A stretch of DNA of 64,000 nt from an uncultured Bacilli bacterium (GCA_944350495.1 CALVOZ010000004.1:1-64000), one strand, 5' to 3'. Shown: positions 27,826 through 38,261, numbered from the stretch's first letter. The notes: generated from the letters alone by a model not told the origin. Numbers and translations: made by a program.

Positions 27826-27998
27826 AATACACGTCCTTTTTTTCCTAATACTAATTTATACACTATAAAAATTTTTTTGTCAACTTTTATTTTATTTTTC
27901 TTTCTTTATATATTATTCATAATTAAAATTTATATGTATTATTACTTAAAAAATGCATTTTTTAGTATTAAAATGTACATAATATAATTGGTGATAAA

Positions 27999-28157
27999 AT
28001 GAAAAGCAAAAAAATAATATGCGAAGTTTTTGATTGCAAGCACTGTAATTGTGATGAATGCTCATGCAATTTAGATGAAATAGAAATACGCAACTCTAGC
28101 AATGTAGAAGCTAAAGAAGCAACAATGTGCTACAGCTATAAAAAGAGGAAGAAATAA
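27999..28157 (+). CDS. Small Cys-rich DUF1540-like protein
   Basis: A 52-residue protein with six Cys in the first half (IICEVFDCKHCNCDECSCNL) and one more in ATMCYSY near the end. The pattern CxVxxCxxCxxxxCxC followed by an alternating EIEIRN strand and a final TxC is that of DUF1540 proteins, small metal-binding proteins of unknown role found in Firmicutes. The ribosome-binding site is weak (GGTGATAAA). A TATAAT lies 15 bp upstream and a terminator follows directly, so it is probably an independent gene. Confidence 0.7.
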   Translation: MKSKKIICEVFDCKHCNCDECSCNLDEIEIRNSSNVEAKEATMCYSYKKRKK

Positions 28158-28172
28158 ACTTCCTTTTCTTTT
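28145..28172 (+). terminator. Terminator after the DUF1540-like gene
   Basis: Stem AGGAAG / CTTCCT around the stop codon with a 7-nt loop, then TTTCTTTTT. Confidence 0.6.
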
Positions 28173-28179
28173 TGCTAAA

Positions 28180-28208
28180 TAGACAAAAATTATCTTTTAT
28201 GGTATATT
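28180..28208 (+). promoter_or_regulatory. Promoter for femX copy 2
   Basis: TAGACA (28180-28185), a 17-bp spacer, then TATATT preceded by TGG (extended -10). AAGGAGGG sits before the ATG at 28232. Confidence 0.65.
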
Positions 28209-28231
28209 AAATAAAGTTAAGGAGGGTTAAT

Positions 28232-29494
28232 ATGAAAATTAAAGAATTGACTAATGAAGAATTTATCACATTCTCTGAACAATTTCCAAAATCCTCTCCA
28301 TATCAAACTGCTGAATATGCAATGACAATGACAAAACAACAATATGATTCATTTTATTTAGGAATGATTAATGATAATAATAATATAGTTGCTGCTTCAT
28401 TAATTATTGTTGAAATGTTAGGAAAATTTCAGTATGCCTATGCACCTAGAGGATTTTTAATTGATTACAACGATAGCGATTTATTAAAGAAGTTTACAAA
28501 GTTAGTAAAAAAATATTTAAGCAAAAGAAATATTATTGCAATTAAAATATCACCTTTAGTAATTAAAAGTACCTATACAAGAAAAGATGGTTTAATAGAA
28601 AATACTGAATATAAAAAAATATATCAAGATTTAAAGAAGTTAAAATATTACCATTTAGGATTTAATAACTTTTTTGAGGCTATTAAACCTAGGTATGAAG
28701 CAGTTATTGATTTAGATAAAAATACTAATTTGCTTTTCTCAAAAATTCAAAAAAACTATCGTACAAAAATTAGAACTAGTGATAGAGTTGGTATAAGAAT
28801 TTATAAAGGTGATGAAAAAAACTTACAATTACTTTATAAATTAACTAAAAATAAATATCCAAGAGATTTGAATTATTTAAAATCTCTATACAGTTATTAC
28901 AAAAATCGAAAGATGGTTGACTTATACTTTGCTTTATTAGATACAAGAAGATATTTAATGCATTTTCAAACAGAATATCAACGACAAAATATAAAATGTG
29001 CAAAAGTTACAGATGAAATATTTAAGCATCAAGGAAAAGCTAGCAATACTTTAATTAGTAAAAAAATAAATGAAGATAATAAATTATCATACTACAAACG
29101 TCAATTAGTTCTAGCTACTAACTTATTAAAACAATACCCAGATGGAATTATAGTTGCTAGCGCTATTATGGTAAAGCATAAAAAAGATGTTTATTTACTT
29201 TTAGATGGATATGATGTTAAATATAAATCTTTAAATGCTAAACATTTACTTATTTGGAAATTGATGGAAAAATATAGTTTAGAAGGATATGAAAAATTTA
29301 ATTTAGGTGGTATGACTAACCCTACTTTAGAAAAAAATCCATATAAAGGTTTAAATGATTTTAAATTAGGCTTTGGTGCTAAATCCATTGAATATATTGG
29401 AGATTTAGAATTAATTACAAACCCAATTTTATATACTATATATCGTAATGGTGCAATATTTAGAAAAAAGAAAAAGAAAAAAGATACAAATTAG
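28232..29494 (+). CDS. FemX/MurM-type peptidoglycan peptidyltransferase, copy 2
   Basis: A 420-residue FemAB-family protein, paralogous to the one at 23.1 kb: YAPRGFLIDY, KIQKNYRTKIRTS and the C-terminal KFNLGGMTNP with LNDFKLGFG match the same positions. The coiled coil (about 245-310) is more divergent, and the N-terminal substrate pocket differs, so the two may add different residues or act in sequence, as FemX, FemA and FemB do. The two genes flank aquaporin, pilin and topA and are not adjacent. An independent promoter and terminator surround it. Confidence 0.88.
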   Translation: MKIKELTNEEFITFSEQFPKSSPYQTAEYAMTMTKQQYDSFYLGMINDNNNIVAASLIIVEMLGKFQYAYAPRGFLIDYNDSDLLKKFTKLVKKYLSKRNIIAIKISPLVIKSTYTRKDGLIENTEYKKIYQDLKKLKYYHLGFNNFFEAIKPRYEAVIDLDKNTNLLFSKIQKNYRTKIRTSDRVGIRIYKGDEKNLQLLYKLTKNKYPRDLNYLKSLYSYYKNRKMVDLYFALLDTRRYLMHFQTEYQRQNIKCAKVTDEIFKHQGKASNTLISKKINEDNKLSYYKRQLVLATNLLKQYPDGIIVASAIMVKHKKDVYLLLDGYDVKYKSLNAKHLLIWKLMEKYSLEGYEKFNLGGMTNPTLEKNPYKGLNDFKLGFGAKSIEYIGDLELITNPILYTIYRNGAIFRKKKKKKDTN

Positions 29495-29505
29495 TATCTT
29501 TTTTA
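29478..29505 (+). terminator. Bidirectional terminator between femX copy 2 and tuf
   Basis: Stem AAGATAC / GTATCTT with a 6-nt loop and T6 after it; A-rich on the other side, so it may also end the tuf transcript. Confidence 0.8.
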
Positions 29506-29515
29506 AATTCATTAA

Positions 29516-30700
29516 TTATTTAATAATTTCTGAAATATTACCTGAACCAACTGTTCTACCACCTTCACGAATTGAGAACTTAGTTCCGTTTTCAATTGCA
29601 ATTGGAGCGATTAATTCAACAGTCATTTCAACGTTATCTCCAGGCATTACCATTTCAACACCTTCTGGTAATTCAATAACACCAGTTACGTCTGTAGTTC
29701 TGAAATAGAATTGAGGACGATAGTTGCTGAAGAATGGAGTATGACGTCCACCTTCTTCTTTGCTTAAAACATAAACTTGTGCTTTAAACTTAGTATGAGG
29801 TGTAACTGAACCTGGTTTAGCTAATACTTGTCCACGTTCAACTTCTTCACGAGAAATACCACGTAATAATACACCAGCATTATCTCCTGATTCAGCAAAG
29901 TCTAATTGTTTACGGAACATTTCAATTCCTGTAACAACAGTTTTCTTAGTATCCTTTAAACCAACGATTTCAACTTCATCATTAAGTTTTAATTGTCCAC
30001 GTTCAACACGTCCTGTAACAACAGTTCCACGACCAGTGATTGTGAAAACATCTTCGATTGGCATTAAGAATGGTTTATCATTATCTCTTACTGGAGTTTC
30101 AATCCAATTATCTACTGCATCCATTAAATCTAAGATTTTTTGTTCGTAAGCAGGATCTCCTTCAAGAGCTTTTAATGCAGAACCACGAATGATTGGAGTA
30201 TTATCTCCATCAAATCCGTATTCATTTAATAATTCACGAATTTCCATTTCAACTAAGTCTAATAACTCTTCGTCATCAACCATATCACATTTGTTCATGA
30301 ATACAACCATACGAGGTACTCCAACTTGACGTGATAATAAGATGTGTTCACGAGTTTGAGCCATAGGTCCATCAGTTGCAGCGATAACTAAGATAGCACC
30401 ATCCATTTGAGCAGCACCAGTAATCATGTTTTTAACATAGTCAGCATGTCCTGGGCAGTCTACGTGAGCATAGTGTCTATTATCTGTTTGATATTCAACG
30501 TGTGCAGTGTTAATTGTAATTCCACGTTCTCTTTCTTCTGGTGCTTTATCGATGTTTGCATAGTCAACGAAGTCAGCATATCCTTTTTTTGATAATACAT
30601 TGGTAATAGCAGCTGTTAAAGTTGTTTTACCATGGTCTACGTGTCCAATTGTACCAATATTAATATGTGGTTTTGAACGATCGTATTTTGCTTTTGCCAT
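29516..30700 (-). CDS. tuf: Elongation factor Tu
   Basis: Carries aminoacyl-tRNA to the ribosome. The 394 residues match EF-Tu throughout: G1 GHVDHGKT, G2 ERERGITI, G3 DCPGHADY, G4 NKCD, then domains two and three ending VGSGNISEI. It is the last gene of the rpsL-rpsG-fusA-tuf cluster but also has its own promoter in the 90-bp gap after fusA. RBS is AAAGGAGG. Confidence 0.98.
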   Translation of the reverse strand: MAKAKYDRSKPHINIGTIGHVDHGKTTLTAAITNVLSKKGYADFVDYANIDKAPEERERGITINTAHVEYQTDNRHYAHVDCPGHADYVKNMITGAAQMDGAILVIAATDGPMAQTREHILLSRQVGVPRMVVFMNKCDMVDDEELLDLVEMEIRELLNEYGFDGDNTPIIRGSALKALEGDPAYEQKILDLMDAVDNWIETPVRDNDKPFLMPIEDVFTITGRGTVVTGRVERGQLKLNDEVEIVGLKDTKKTVVTGIEMFRKQLDFAESGDNAGVLLRGISREEVERGQVLAKPGSVTPHTKFKAQVYVLSKEEGGRHTPFFSNYRPQFYFRTTDVTGVIELPEGVEMVMPGDNVEMTVELIAPIAIENGTKFSIREGGRTVGSGNISEIIK

Positions 30701-30732
30701 ATTAATTTCCTCCTTTATTTACATACATTAAT

Positions 30733-30761
30733 ATTATATCTAATTGTTTTTAAAATAGCAA
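30733..30761 (-). promoter_or_regulatory. tuf promoter
   Basis: On the minus strand TTGCTA (30761-30756), 17 bp, TATAAT (30738-30733). It lies between fusA and tuf and would allow extra tuf expression. Confidence 0.7.
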
Positions 30762-30789
30762 TAATTTTTTTGGAGAAACTAGTTATTTA

Positions 30790-32862
30790 CTAGTTTCCAC
30801 CATTTTTCTTAATAATTTCTTCAGAAATGTTTTTTGGAACCTCTTCATAATGGTCAAATACCATTGTAAATTGTCCACGTCCTTGTGTATTAGATCTTAA
30901 TGATGTAGCATAACCAAACATTTCAGAAAGTGGTACCATAGCATCAATTGCTAAAGCATTTCCACGAGATTCTTGTCCCATTGGACGTCCACGACGAGAT
31001 GTAATATCTCCCATAACGTTTCCTAGATATTCATCTGGAACAACTACTTGAACCTTCATAATTGGTTCTAATAATACTGGTTTACATTTATTTTTTGCTT
31101 CTTTAAGAGCTAAAGATGCTGCAACTTTGAAAGCCATCTCTGATGAGTCAACATCATGGTAAGAACCATCAAATAATGTTGCCTTAACATCTACCATTGG
31201 GTATCCAGCTAAAACACCGGTTTTTAACGCTTCTTGTAAACCTTTATCAACTACTGGGATGTATTCACGAGGAACTACACCACCAACAATTGCATCAACG
31301 AATTCATATCCTTTATCTGGATTAGGTTCAAATTTAATCCAAACATGTCCGTATTGTCCACGTCCACCAGATTGTTTAATATATTTACCTTCACATTCGC
31401 CTGTTGCTGTTAAAGTTTCACGGTAAGAAACTTGTGGTTGACCAATATTAGCTTCTACATTGAATTCTCTTCTCATTCTATCAACTATGATATCTAGGTG
31501 TAATTCACCCATACCAGCGATGATAGTTTGACCTGTTTCAACGTTTGTACTAGCTCTAAATGTTGGATCTTCTTCTGATAATTTTTGTAAAGCTGTAGCC
31601 ATTTTATCTTGATCAGCTTTTGACTTTGGTTCAACAGCTAATTCGATAACTGGTTCTGGGAATACCATTGATTCAAGAATACATGGTTTCTTTTCATCGC
31701 ATAAAGTATCACCAGTAGTAGTGTTTTTTAAACCTACTGCTGCAGCAATATCTCCTGTCCATACTTCACTAATTTCAGTACGAGTATTAGCGTGCATTAA
31801 TAAGATACGTCCAATTCTTTCTTTTGAATTTTTAGTAGCATTTAATATGTATGAACCACTTGATAAGTGACCAGAGTAAACTCTAAAGAATGTTAAACGG
31901 CCAACAAATGGGTCTGTCATAACCTTGAATGCTAAAGCACTGAATGGTTCACTGTCACTTGGATGTCTTTCAATCTCATTACCATCTAAATCAACACCTT
32001 TGATTGCTTCAATGTCTGTTGGAGCTGGTAAATAATCGATAACAGCATCTAGTGCTAATTTAACACCAGTATTACCTAAAGCAGTACCACATAATACCGG
32101 GAAGAATTCAACAGCTAATGTTCCTTTACGAATTGCTCTCTTAATTAGCTCAACACTAACTTCTTCACCTTCCAAATATTTTTCCATTAATTCATCATCG
32201 AATTCAGCTACTGCTTCGATTAATTCAGTTCTCTTAACTTCAACGATATCTTTATATTCTTCTGGAATTTCAATGATTTCTGGTTCTTCTTCTTGTTTAC
32301 CATTATAATGATAAGCAGTACGAGTAATTAAATCTATAATTCCATTAAACTCATCTTCTGCACCAATTGGCCATTCGATTGGTTTAGCATTAACACCTAA
32401 TCTACTATCGATTGTAGATAAACTGTATTCAAAGTTAGCTCCCATTTTATCCATCTTGTTACAGAAGAACATTCTTGGAACTTTGAATTCTGTAGCCTGT
32501 CTCCAAACTGTTTCAGTTTGAGGCTCTACACCAGCTTGAGAATCTAGTAATGCAATAGCACCATCTAGTACACGAAGTGATCTTGATACTTCAACTGTAA
32601 AATCTACGTGACCTGGAGTATCGATGATGTTTAATCTATGACCTTTCCAGTATGCAGTAGTAGCAGCTGAAGTGATAGTAATACCACGTTCTTGTTCTTG
32701 TTCCATCCAGTCCATTTGAGAAGCACCATCATGAGTTTCTCCAATTTTATGGATTTTACCAGTATGGAATAATACACGCTCAGTAAATGTTGTTTTACCT
32801 GCGTCAATATGAGCCATAATACCAAGGTTACGAGTATTTTCTAAACTATATTCACGAGCCAT
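30790..32862 (-). CDS. fusA: Elongation factor G
   Basis: A 690-residue translocation GTPase. G1 [10 protein letters not shown]2 RGITITSA, G3 DTPGHVDF and G4 NKMDK lie in the first 145 residues; the later domains include [13 protein letters not shown] and the ribosome-contacting C-terminal [16 protein letters not shown]. It is in the usual place between rpsG and tuf. Nothing unusual. Confidence 0.98.
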   Translation of the reverse strand: MAREYSLENTRNLGIMAHIDAGKTTFTERVLFHTGKIHKIGETHDGASQMDWMEQEQERGITITSAATTAYWKGHRLNIIDTPGHVDFTVEVSRSLRVLDGAIALLDSQAGVEPQTETVWRQATEFKVPRMFFCNKMDKMGANFEYSLSTIDSRLGVNAKPIEWPIGAEDEFNGIIDLITRTAYHYNGKQEEEPEIIEIPEEYKDIVEVKRTELIEAVAEFDDELMEKYLEGEEVSVELIKRAIRKGTLAVEFFPVLCGTALGNTGVKLALDAVIDYLPAPTDIEAIKGVDLDGNEIERHPSDSEPFSALAFKVMTDPFVGRLTFFRVYSGHLSSGSYILNATKNSKERIGRILLMHANTRTEISEVWTGDIAAAVGLKNTTTGDTLCDEKKPCILESMVFPEPVIELAVEPKSKADQDKMATALQKLSEEDPTFRASTNVETGQTIIAGMGELHLDIIVDRMRREFNVEANIGQPQVSYRETLTATGECEGKYIKQSGGRGQYGHVWIKFEPNPDKGYEFVDAIVGGVVPREYIPVVDKGLQEALKTGVLAGYPMVDVKATLFDGSYHDVDSSEMAFKVAASLALKEAKNKCKPVLLEPIMKVQVVVPDEYLGNVMGDITSRRGRPMGQESRGNALAIDAMVPLSEMFGYATSLRSNTQGRGQFTMVFDHYEEVPKNISEEIIKKNGGN

Positions 32863-32889
32863 ACTTTAATTTCCTTTCCTTAATAATTA

Positions 32890-33357
32890 TTACCAACGGT
32901 AATGAGCAAATGCTTTGTTTGCTTCTGCCATTCTGTGAGTATCTTCACGTTTTTTAACAGCAGCGCCAACACCGTTAGATGCATCAATAATTTCATTAGC
33001 AAGATTTTCAGACATTGAATGACCACCACGTAATCTTGCATATTGTGTTAACCAACGTAAAGCTAATGCTTGACTACGGTCTCCTCTAACTTCAATAGGT
33101 ACTTGATAGTTAGCTCCACCTACACGTCTAGACTTAACTTCTAATGCTGGTTTGATATTTTCCATAGCTTTTTCGAAAACTTCCATTGGATCTTGGTTTG
33201 TTTTTTCCTTTACCATATCGAAAGCTTCATATAAGATTTTTTGTGCTACACCTTTTTTTCCATCTAACATTAAACTGTTAATTAATTTCATAACTAATTT
33301 AGAGTTATATATTGGATCTGGTAACACGTCTCTTTTTACAGCACGTCTTTTACGCAT
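32890..33357 (-). CDS. rpsG: 30S ribosomal protein S7
   Basis: Primary 16S rRNA binder of the small subunit head. 155 residues starting [15 protein letters not shown] with [12 protein letters not shown] and the conserved QVPIEVR; the C-terminus [15 protein letters not shown] is standard. It is second in the str cluster. Confidence 0.97.
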   Translation of the reverse strand: MRKRRAVKRDVLPDPIYNSKLVMKLINSLMLDGKKGVAQKILYEAFDMVKEKTNQDPMEVFEKAMENIKPALEVKSRRVGGANYQVPIEVRGDRSQALALRWLTQYARLRGGHSMSENLANEIIDASNGVGAAVKKREDTHRMAEANKAFAHYRW

Positions 33358-33392
33358 ATCTTTTCCTCCTTACTTGTTTTGTTTGACTTAAA

Positions 33393-33809
33393 TTATTTTT
33401 TCTTTGGTTTTTTAGTACCGTATTTTGAACGTCCTTGACGACGATTCTCAACACCAGCAGTATCTAATGTTCCACGAATGATGTGATAACGAACACCGAT
33501 TAAGTCCTTAACACGTCCACCACGAATCATTACAACGCTGTGCTCTTGTAAATTATGTCCTTCGCCTGGAATGTAAGCAGTAACTTCCATTCCATTACTT
33601 AATCTAACACGGGCATACTTTCTTAAAGCTGAGTTTGGTTTCTTTGGTGTCATAGTACCAACACGAGTACAAACGCCACGTTTTTGTGGAGAATTTTGAG
33701 CAGTTTGTTTTTTATCTTTACTGTTAAATCCAATATTTAAAACTGGTGATTTACTCTTTTTAGTTTTATTTTTTCTGTTTTTTCTAACTAATTGGTTTAT
33801 AGTTGGCAT
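33393..33809 (-). CDS. rpsL: 30S ribosomal protein S12
   Basis: Decoding-centre protein of about 138 residues. The start at 33809 ([13 protein letters not shown]) follows AAAGGAGAC; an upstream ATG at 33833 is not the family start. Decoding loops are wild type: [11 protein letters not shown] and RGGRVKDL, so there is no visible streptomycin-resistance change. First gene of the str cluster. Confidence 0.97.
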   Translation of the reverse strand: MPTINQLVRKNRKNKTKKSKSPVLNIGFNSKDKKQTAQNSPQKRGVCTRVGTMTPKKPNSALRKYARVRLSNGMEVTAYIPGEGHNLQEHSVVMIRGGRVKDLIGVRYHIIRGTLDTAGVENRRQGRSKYGTKKPKKK

Positions 33810-33904
33810 AAAACGTCTCCTTTCTTTACACACTCCCAGGTGTTTCTTTTTTCCTCTTAATTAAAGATTTGCCTAGACAAATCCCCAAATTAAAACGCAT
33901 TAAT

Positions 33905-33933
33905 AATATAACACGTTTTGTATTTACTGTCAA
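33905..33933 (-). promoter_or_regulatory. Promoter of the rpsL operon
   Basis: Consensus TTGACA (33933-33928), 17 bp, TATATT (33910-33905). The leader downstream carries two small hairpins (GATTTG / CAAATC and ACAC / GTGT) before rpsL, which could be an autoregulatory leader. Confidence 0.85.
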
Positions 33934-33950
33934 CAATTATTCTCACTTTT

Positions 33951-34085
33951 TTAGAAGTTTTCAGAACTGTTGTATATCTGTGTATAATATTCATCTTTAA
34001 AGACATGAATTTGATATAAAGCCATAATAAAAGCAAGTAATAAAAATACAAAAAATCTTGTAAATGATACTGCTTCCCACTTCAT
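33951..34085 (-). CDS. Small single-helix membrane protein
   Basis: A 44-residue frame with start ATG at 34085 preceded by AGGATG at 8 nt. It encodes MKWEAVSFTRFFVFLLLAFIM with one hydrophobic helix, then a short polar tail ending NSSENF. Located 14 bp after the NrtR-like gene in the same direction and upstream of the str promoter. No family recognised; the good start site and clean codon use support it. Confidence 0.5.
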   Translation of the reverse strand: MKWEAVSFTRFFVFLLLAFIMALYQIHVFKDEYYTQIYNSSENF

Positions 34086-34099
34086 ATAATAATCACATC

Positions 34100-34735
34100 C
34101 TAAAACAATAGTTTACTTTCAATCTCTTCTTTAAAACGATATAGTTTAGCCGGTCTTCCATTGTTTCCAATAGTCTTATCACCGGTCTCTTCAATTAAAT
34201 CAGCTTTTAAGAATTTCTTGCGGAAGTTTCTACGATCCAAATCGTGATTTAAAACCTGCTCATACATTCTTTGAATTTCTGGTAATGTAAAATCACTCGG
34301 AAATAACTTTTTCAAAGTAGTACTCTCTCTAAGTTTATTCTTAATCATTTCAACTGATTCCATAATAATCTCAGAATGGTCATATCCAAGTTTAGGTAAT
34401 TGATCAATTTCAAACCAATCTAAACTATCATTTATATTTAATTTTTCTACAGTTCTACTATCAACAATGCTTACATAAGAAATACCAATAACTCTTTTAG
34501 AAGGATTTCTATCTATCGCACTGAACGCTAAGCTTTGCTCGAACTCAATATTATGTAATTCTAATTTATTGGAAACACATAAATTAATTGTCTCCTCCAA
34601 AGTAGAATTCTTTTCAACAAATTCGCTTGGTAATACCCAATATCCTTTATATGGCTCAGTTTTCTTCCTCATTAAAAGAATTTTAAATTTACCATCAATT
34701 ATTGTTAAAATACTGGCTAACGCTTCGATTTGCAT
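34100..34735 (-). CDS. NrtR-like regulator with a degenerate Nudix domain
   Basis: About 211 residues: an N-terminal Nudix fold (1-130) and a C-terminal winged helix with the NrtR motif NFRKKFLKADLIEETGDK followed by GRPAKLYRF. NrtR proteins repress NAD or nicotinamide pathways and sense ADP-ribose. The Nudix box here lacks the REUxEE catalytic core (it reads STLEETINLCVSNKLEL), so it should bind but not hydrolyse ligand. The start at 34735 follows AAGGAGAG. A palindrome upstream is a probable operator for self-control. No NAD genes are adjacent, so the regulon is unknown. Confidence 0.8.
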   Translation of the reverse strand: MQIEALASILTIIDGKFKILLMRKKTEPYKGYWVLPSEFVEKNSTLEETINLCVSNKLELHNIEFEQSLAFSAIDRNPSKRVIGISYVSIVDSRTVEKLNINDSLDWFEIDQLPKLGYDHSEIIMESVEMIKNKLRESTTLKKLFPSDFTLPEIQRMYEQVLNHDLDRRNFRKKFLKADLIEETGDKTIGNNGRPAKLYRFKEEIESKLLF

Positions 34736-34751
34736 TGCTAATCTCTCCTTT

Positions 34752-34788
34752 GACAATTTACATTATATATAAAATGTAACTAAATGTC
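34752..34788 (-). promoter_or_regulatory. Probable operator of the NrtR-like regulator
   Basis: Inverted repeat TTACATT / AATGTAA with an 8-bp AT centre (34758-34779), flanked by GACA and TGTC. It overlaps the region just before the start codon, fitting self-repression. Confidence 0.5.
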
Positions 34789-34804
34789 AAATGGACATAA
34801 ACCT

Positions 34805-35302
34805 TTAAACTTCACTTAATTTTGTTTCAACAAACTTTAATAATTTATTATAATCTTTTTTTATTGTATTTTTTTCAAATAATAAACCTAATTTGTCTTT
34901 CTTAGTAGCGATAAAGAATCCATTTTTATTCTTTTTAAAACTAGAAATTTCTTTCCATTTATACGAGATTTTTTCATTATTAATCTCAGTTTGAATACCT
35001 TCATCATTGGCACTTACATAATATGTACCATAAGCATTAGATGTCTTCTTATCATTTCTTCTTAAATTCATAAATACATATAATTTAGTTACTAATAATA
35101 AAAATAACAATAGTACCATAAAATATATTATAAAGCCTAAAATAATAATCTTATCATCGAATGTCTTATCAATAAATCCATACCATGTTACATATAAATA
35201 AAATATTACTCCAAGTATTAAAAAAATAAGATTAGGCATTCTTCTCATTCTATGTAGTTTTTCTTTTAAATCATTACGTGTCCAAGTATACTCTATATTC
35301 AT
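34805..35302 (-). CDS. YcxB-like membrane protein
   Basis: A 165-residue protein with two membrane helices (about 25-42 and 53-75) and a C-terminal PH-like domain: VSANDEGIQTEINNEKISYKW followed by EISSFKKNKNGFFIATKK. This layout is that of the YcxB-like family, membrane proteins of unknown function. It is flanked by the NrtR-like and uvrA genes and has its own start with no strong RBS. Confidence 0.65.
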   Translation of the reverse strand: MNIEYTWTRNDLKEKLHRMRRMPNLIFLILGVIFYLYVTWYGFIDKTFDDKIIILGFIIYFMVLLLFLLLVTKLYVFMNLRRNDKKTSNAYGTYYVSANDEGIQTEINNEKISYKWKEISSFKKNKNGFFIATKKDKLGLLFEKNTIKKDYNKLLKFVETKLSEV

Positions 35303-35357
35303 TCTACCACTACCTTTGCTAATATAATTTTATCTTTAAATAATATCAAAGTCAATA

Positions 35358-35388
35358 AAAAAAGATAAACATCTTATCCTTTTTTACT
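35358..35388 (-). terminator. Terminator after uvrA
   Basis: Stem GATAA / TTATC extended by A/T pairs, T7 on the minus strand. It ends at the stop of uvrA. Confidence 0.75.
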
Positions 35389-38195
35389 TATAATACCATT
35401 TTTAAGAATTGACCAGTATAACTATCTTTAATTTTAGCTACTTGTTCCGGTGTTCCGGTTGCGACAACTGTTCCGCCACCATCTCCACCTTCTGGTCCTA
35501 AATCAATAATATAATCAGCTACTTTAATAACATCTAAATTATGTTCAATAACAATAACAGTATCGCCATTATCAACAATTTTATTCAAAATAACTAATAA
35601 CTTTTGAATATCATGAGAGTGTAAGCCGGTAGTTGGTTCATCTAGAATAAAGACACTGCGTCCAGTTGGTTTCTTTTGCAATTCTTTCGATAGTTTAACA
35701 CGAGCCGCTTCACCACCAGATAGCATTGTCGCACTTTGTCCTAATTTAACATATGGAATACCAACATCACACATCATTTGTAATTTATGCTTAATCTTTG
35801 GAACATTTTCAAAAAATTCTAACGCCTCTTCAACACGCATTTCTAATACGTCATAAATGTTTTTACCCTTATATTTAATTTGCAATGTTTCATTATTATA
35901 ACGTGTTCCTTTACAAACTTCACAAGGAACATATACATCTGGTAAAAAGTGCATTTCAATTTTTTTAACACCATCGCCCCAACAAGCTTCACAACGTCCA
36001 CCTTTAACATTGAATGAAAATCTACCCTTATCATATCCCCTAATCTTAGCTTCTTTAGTTTCAGCAAATAAATCTCTTATATCATCAAAAACCCCAACAT
36101 AAGTGGCAGGATTACTTCTTGGAGTACGTCCAATCGGATCTTGGGAAATATTAACTACTTTATTTATTTCCTCTAATCCTTTAATAGACTTATGTAAACC
36201 TGGCTTTTCTTTTGATTTATATACATAATTAGATAGCGCTTTTTGCAATATTTCATTAACTAAACTACTTTTACCAGAGCCTGATACTCCTGTTACACAA
36301 ATGAATTGGCCTAAAGGAAATTTAACATTAACATTTTTTAAGTTATTTTCTTTAGCACCTTTTATTTCAATATATTTACCATTGCCTTTACGACGTTTTT
36401 TAGGTACTTCTATTTTTAACTTACCTGTTAAATATTTACCAGTTAAACTTTCTTCGCAATTCATAATATCTTGTGGTGTACCAGCAGCAATAATATTACC
36501 ACCATGTAAACCTGCACCTGGACCTATATCCACTAAATAATCAGCTGCTAACATTGTATCAGTATCATGTTCAACCACAATTAAAGTATTTCCTAAATCA
36601 CGCATTTCTAATAAAGAATTAATTAATCTTTGATTATCTCGTTGATGTAATCCTATACTTGGTTCATCTAAGACATATAATACTCCGGTTAGTCTAGAAC
36701 CAATTTGGGTAGCTAAACGAATACGTTGTAATTCTCCCCCTGATAATGTTCCAGCCGTACGTGCTAATGTTAAATACTCTAATCCTACATTAGTTAAAAA
36801 GTTTAATCTTGATTTTATTTCTTTCAAAATTAATCTAGATATTTCCTCTTGTTCTTTATTTAATTTTAAATTATCTAAAAATATGCTTAAATTTTTAATA
36901 CTCATTAAAGTTAATTGATAAATGTCTTTTTTATTAATTTTAACAGCTAAGATAGAAGAATCTAATCTAGAGCCATGACAAGTTGGGCATGGTAGTTCAG
37001 CCATAAAGTTTTCAATCCAATCTCTTATCCAACCACTTTTAGTTTCCATGTATCTTCGTTCAAAATTTGCTAAAATACCTTCAAAATAATCTTTAGATTT
37101 TCTAGTGTTACCGTTTTTAGAAACATAATTAAATTCTAATATATCCGGTGATCCATAATATACAATATCTAACTCTTTACGAGTTAAATTCTTAACAGGC
37201 TTATCCATATCAATATTATAGTATTTGCATACAGTACTTAATTGGGTATAGATAATGTTGTTTGTATCTTTTATGTTTATTGCCACAATAGCGCCTTGAT
37301 TTAAAGATAAATCTTTATTAGGAACAATTAAATCTTCATCAATTTTTAATTTAACTCCTAAACCCTTACAATCAGGGCAAGCACCATATGGAGCATTAAA
37401 TGAAAACATACGTGGTTCTAATTCTGGCAAAGAAAAATCACAATCAGGGCAAGCATACTTTTCACTCATAGTAAACTCTTCATGTCCTAAATCAATTACT
37501 ACTTTACCATTAGCTAGTTTAGAAGCTAACTCAATTGCTTCATATAAACGGCTTCTAATTCCATCTTTAATAATTAATCGATCAACAACAACATCAATAT
37601 TATGTTTTTTATTTTTTTCTAAGACAAGTTCTTCTTCCAATTCATGTTCTTCAGAATCGATACGAACACGTACATAACCATCTTTTTTTAAATTATCTAA
37701 TAATTCTTTGTGCGTACCTTTTTCACCATGAATAACTGGACTAAGTACCCTTATTTTAGTTCCTTCCACCAAATTCATAACTTGATTAGTCATTTCTTCA
37801 ATACTTTGGCTTGATATTGGACGATTATGTTCAGGACAGTAAGGAACACCAACTCTAGCATATAACAATCTTAAATAATCATATATCTCCGTTACAGTTC
37901 CTACAGTACTTCGTGGATTTTTACTAGTTGTCTTTTGATCAATACTAATTGCAGGACTTAAACCCTCGATTGAATCAACATCTGGTTTTTCACTTCCACC
38001 TAAAAATTGTCTTGCATAAGCACTTAAAGATTCAACATATCTTCTTTGTCCTTCAGCATAGATAGTATCAAAAGCTAATGAACTCTTACCAGAACCAGAA
38101 ACTCCTGTCATTACTATTAATTTATTTTTAGGAAGTTCAAGACTAACATTTTTTAAATTATTTTCTCTTGCTCCTTTTATAATTATTTTATCCAT
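35388..38195 (-). CDS. uvrA: UvrABC excinuclease subunit A
   Basis: Damage-recognition ATPase of nucleotide excision repair, 935 residues. Two ABC modules: Walker A GVSGSGKSSLAF near residue 32 and GVSGSGKSSLVN in the second half; signatures LSGGELQRIRLA and LSGGEAARVKLS. Zinc modules are CPDC with CPDCKG, then CPTCHG, and CEACWGDG with CEVCKG. Standard length. No uvrB or uvrC nearby. Confidence 0.97.
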   Translation of the reverse strand: MDKIIIKGARENNLKNVSLELPKNKLIVMTGVSGSGKSSLAFDTIYAEGQRRYVESLSAYARQFLGGSEKPDVDSIEGLSPAISIDQKTTSKNPRSTVGTVTEIYDYLRLLYARVGVPYCPEHNRPISSQSIEEMTNQVMNLVEGTKIRVLSPVIHGEKGTHKELLDNLKKDGYVRVRIDSEEHELEEELVLEKNKKHNIDVVVDRLIIKDGIRSRLYEAIELASKLANGKVVIDLGHEEFTMSEKYACPDCDFSLPELEPRMFSFNAPYGACPDCKGLGVKLKIDEDLIVPNKDLSLNQGAIVAINIKDTNNIIYTQLSTVCKYYNIDMDKPVKNLTRKELDIVYYGSPDILEFNYVSKNGNTRKSKDYFEGILANFERRYMETKSGWIRDWIENFMAELPCPTCHGSRLDSSILAVKINKKDIYQLTLMSIKNLSIFLDNLKLNKEQEEISRLILKEIKSRLNFLTNVGLEYLTLARTAGTLSGGELQRIRLATQIGSRLTGVLYVLDEPSIGLHQRDNQRLINSLLEMRDLGNTLIVVEHDTDTMLAADYLVDIGPGAGLHGGNIIAAGTPQDIMNCEESLTGKYLTGKLKIEVPKKRRKGNGKYIEIKGAKENNLKNVNVKFPLGQFICVTGVSGSGKSSLVNEILQKALSNYVYKSKEKPGLHKSIKGLEEINKVVNISQDPIGRTPRSNPATYVGVFDDIRDLFAETKEAKIRGYDKGRFSFNVKGGRCEACWGDGVKKIEMHFLPDVYVPCEVCKGTRYNNETLQIKYKGKNIYDVLEMRVEEALEFFENVPKIKHKLQMMCDVGIPYVKLGQSATMLSGGEAARVKLSKELQKKPTGRSVFILDEPTTGLHSHDIQKLLVILNKIVDNGDTVIVIEHNLDVIKVADYIIDLGPEGGDGGGTVVATGTPEQVAKIKDSYTGQFLKMVL

Positions 38196-38261
38196 ACTAT
38201 CACCTTTTTAAAATAAATTATCACAAACAATAGTATACACTAAAAACAAACGTTCAACAAC

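Larger units (their letters stand above)
27826..28231. other. Intergenic stretch with a small gene
   Basis: About 400 bp between topA and femX copy 2. It holds a short Cys-rich protein gene (27999-28157), its terminator and the femX promoter (listed separately). The part from 27843 to 27980 shows only AT-rich DNA and a short palindrome (AAAAAATGCATTTTTT) near 27946. Confidence 0.5.

Noticed and set aside
30773-30799. Hairpin AAACTAGT/ACTAGTTT at the fusA end as a terminator.
   Set aside because: It is not followed by a T-run on the minus strand; instead tuf follows with its own promoter.
29516-33800. Plus-strand and shifted-frame open stretches over tuf, fusA, rpsG and rpsL.
   Set aside because: They are shadows of the highly conserved minus-strand genes, with no ribosome-binding site and no family match.
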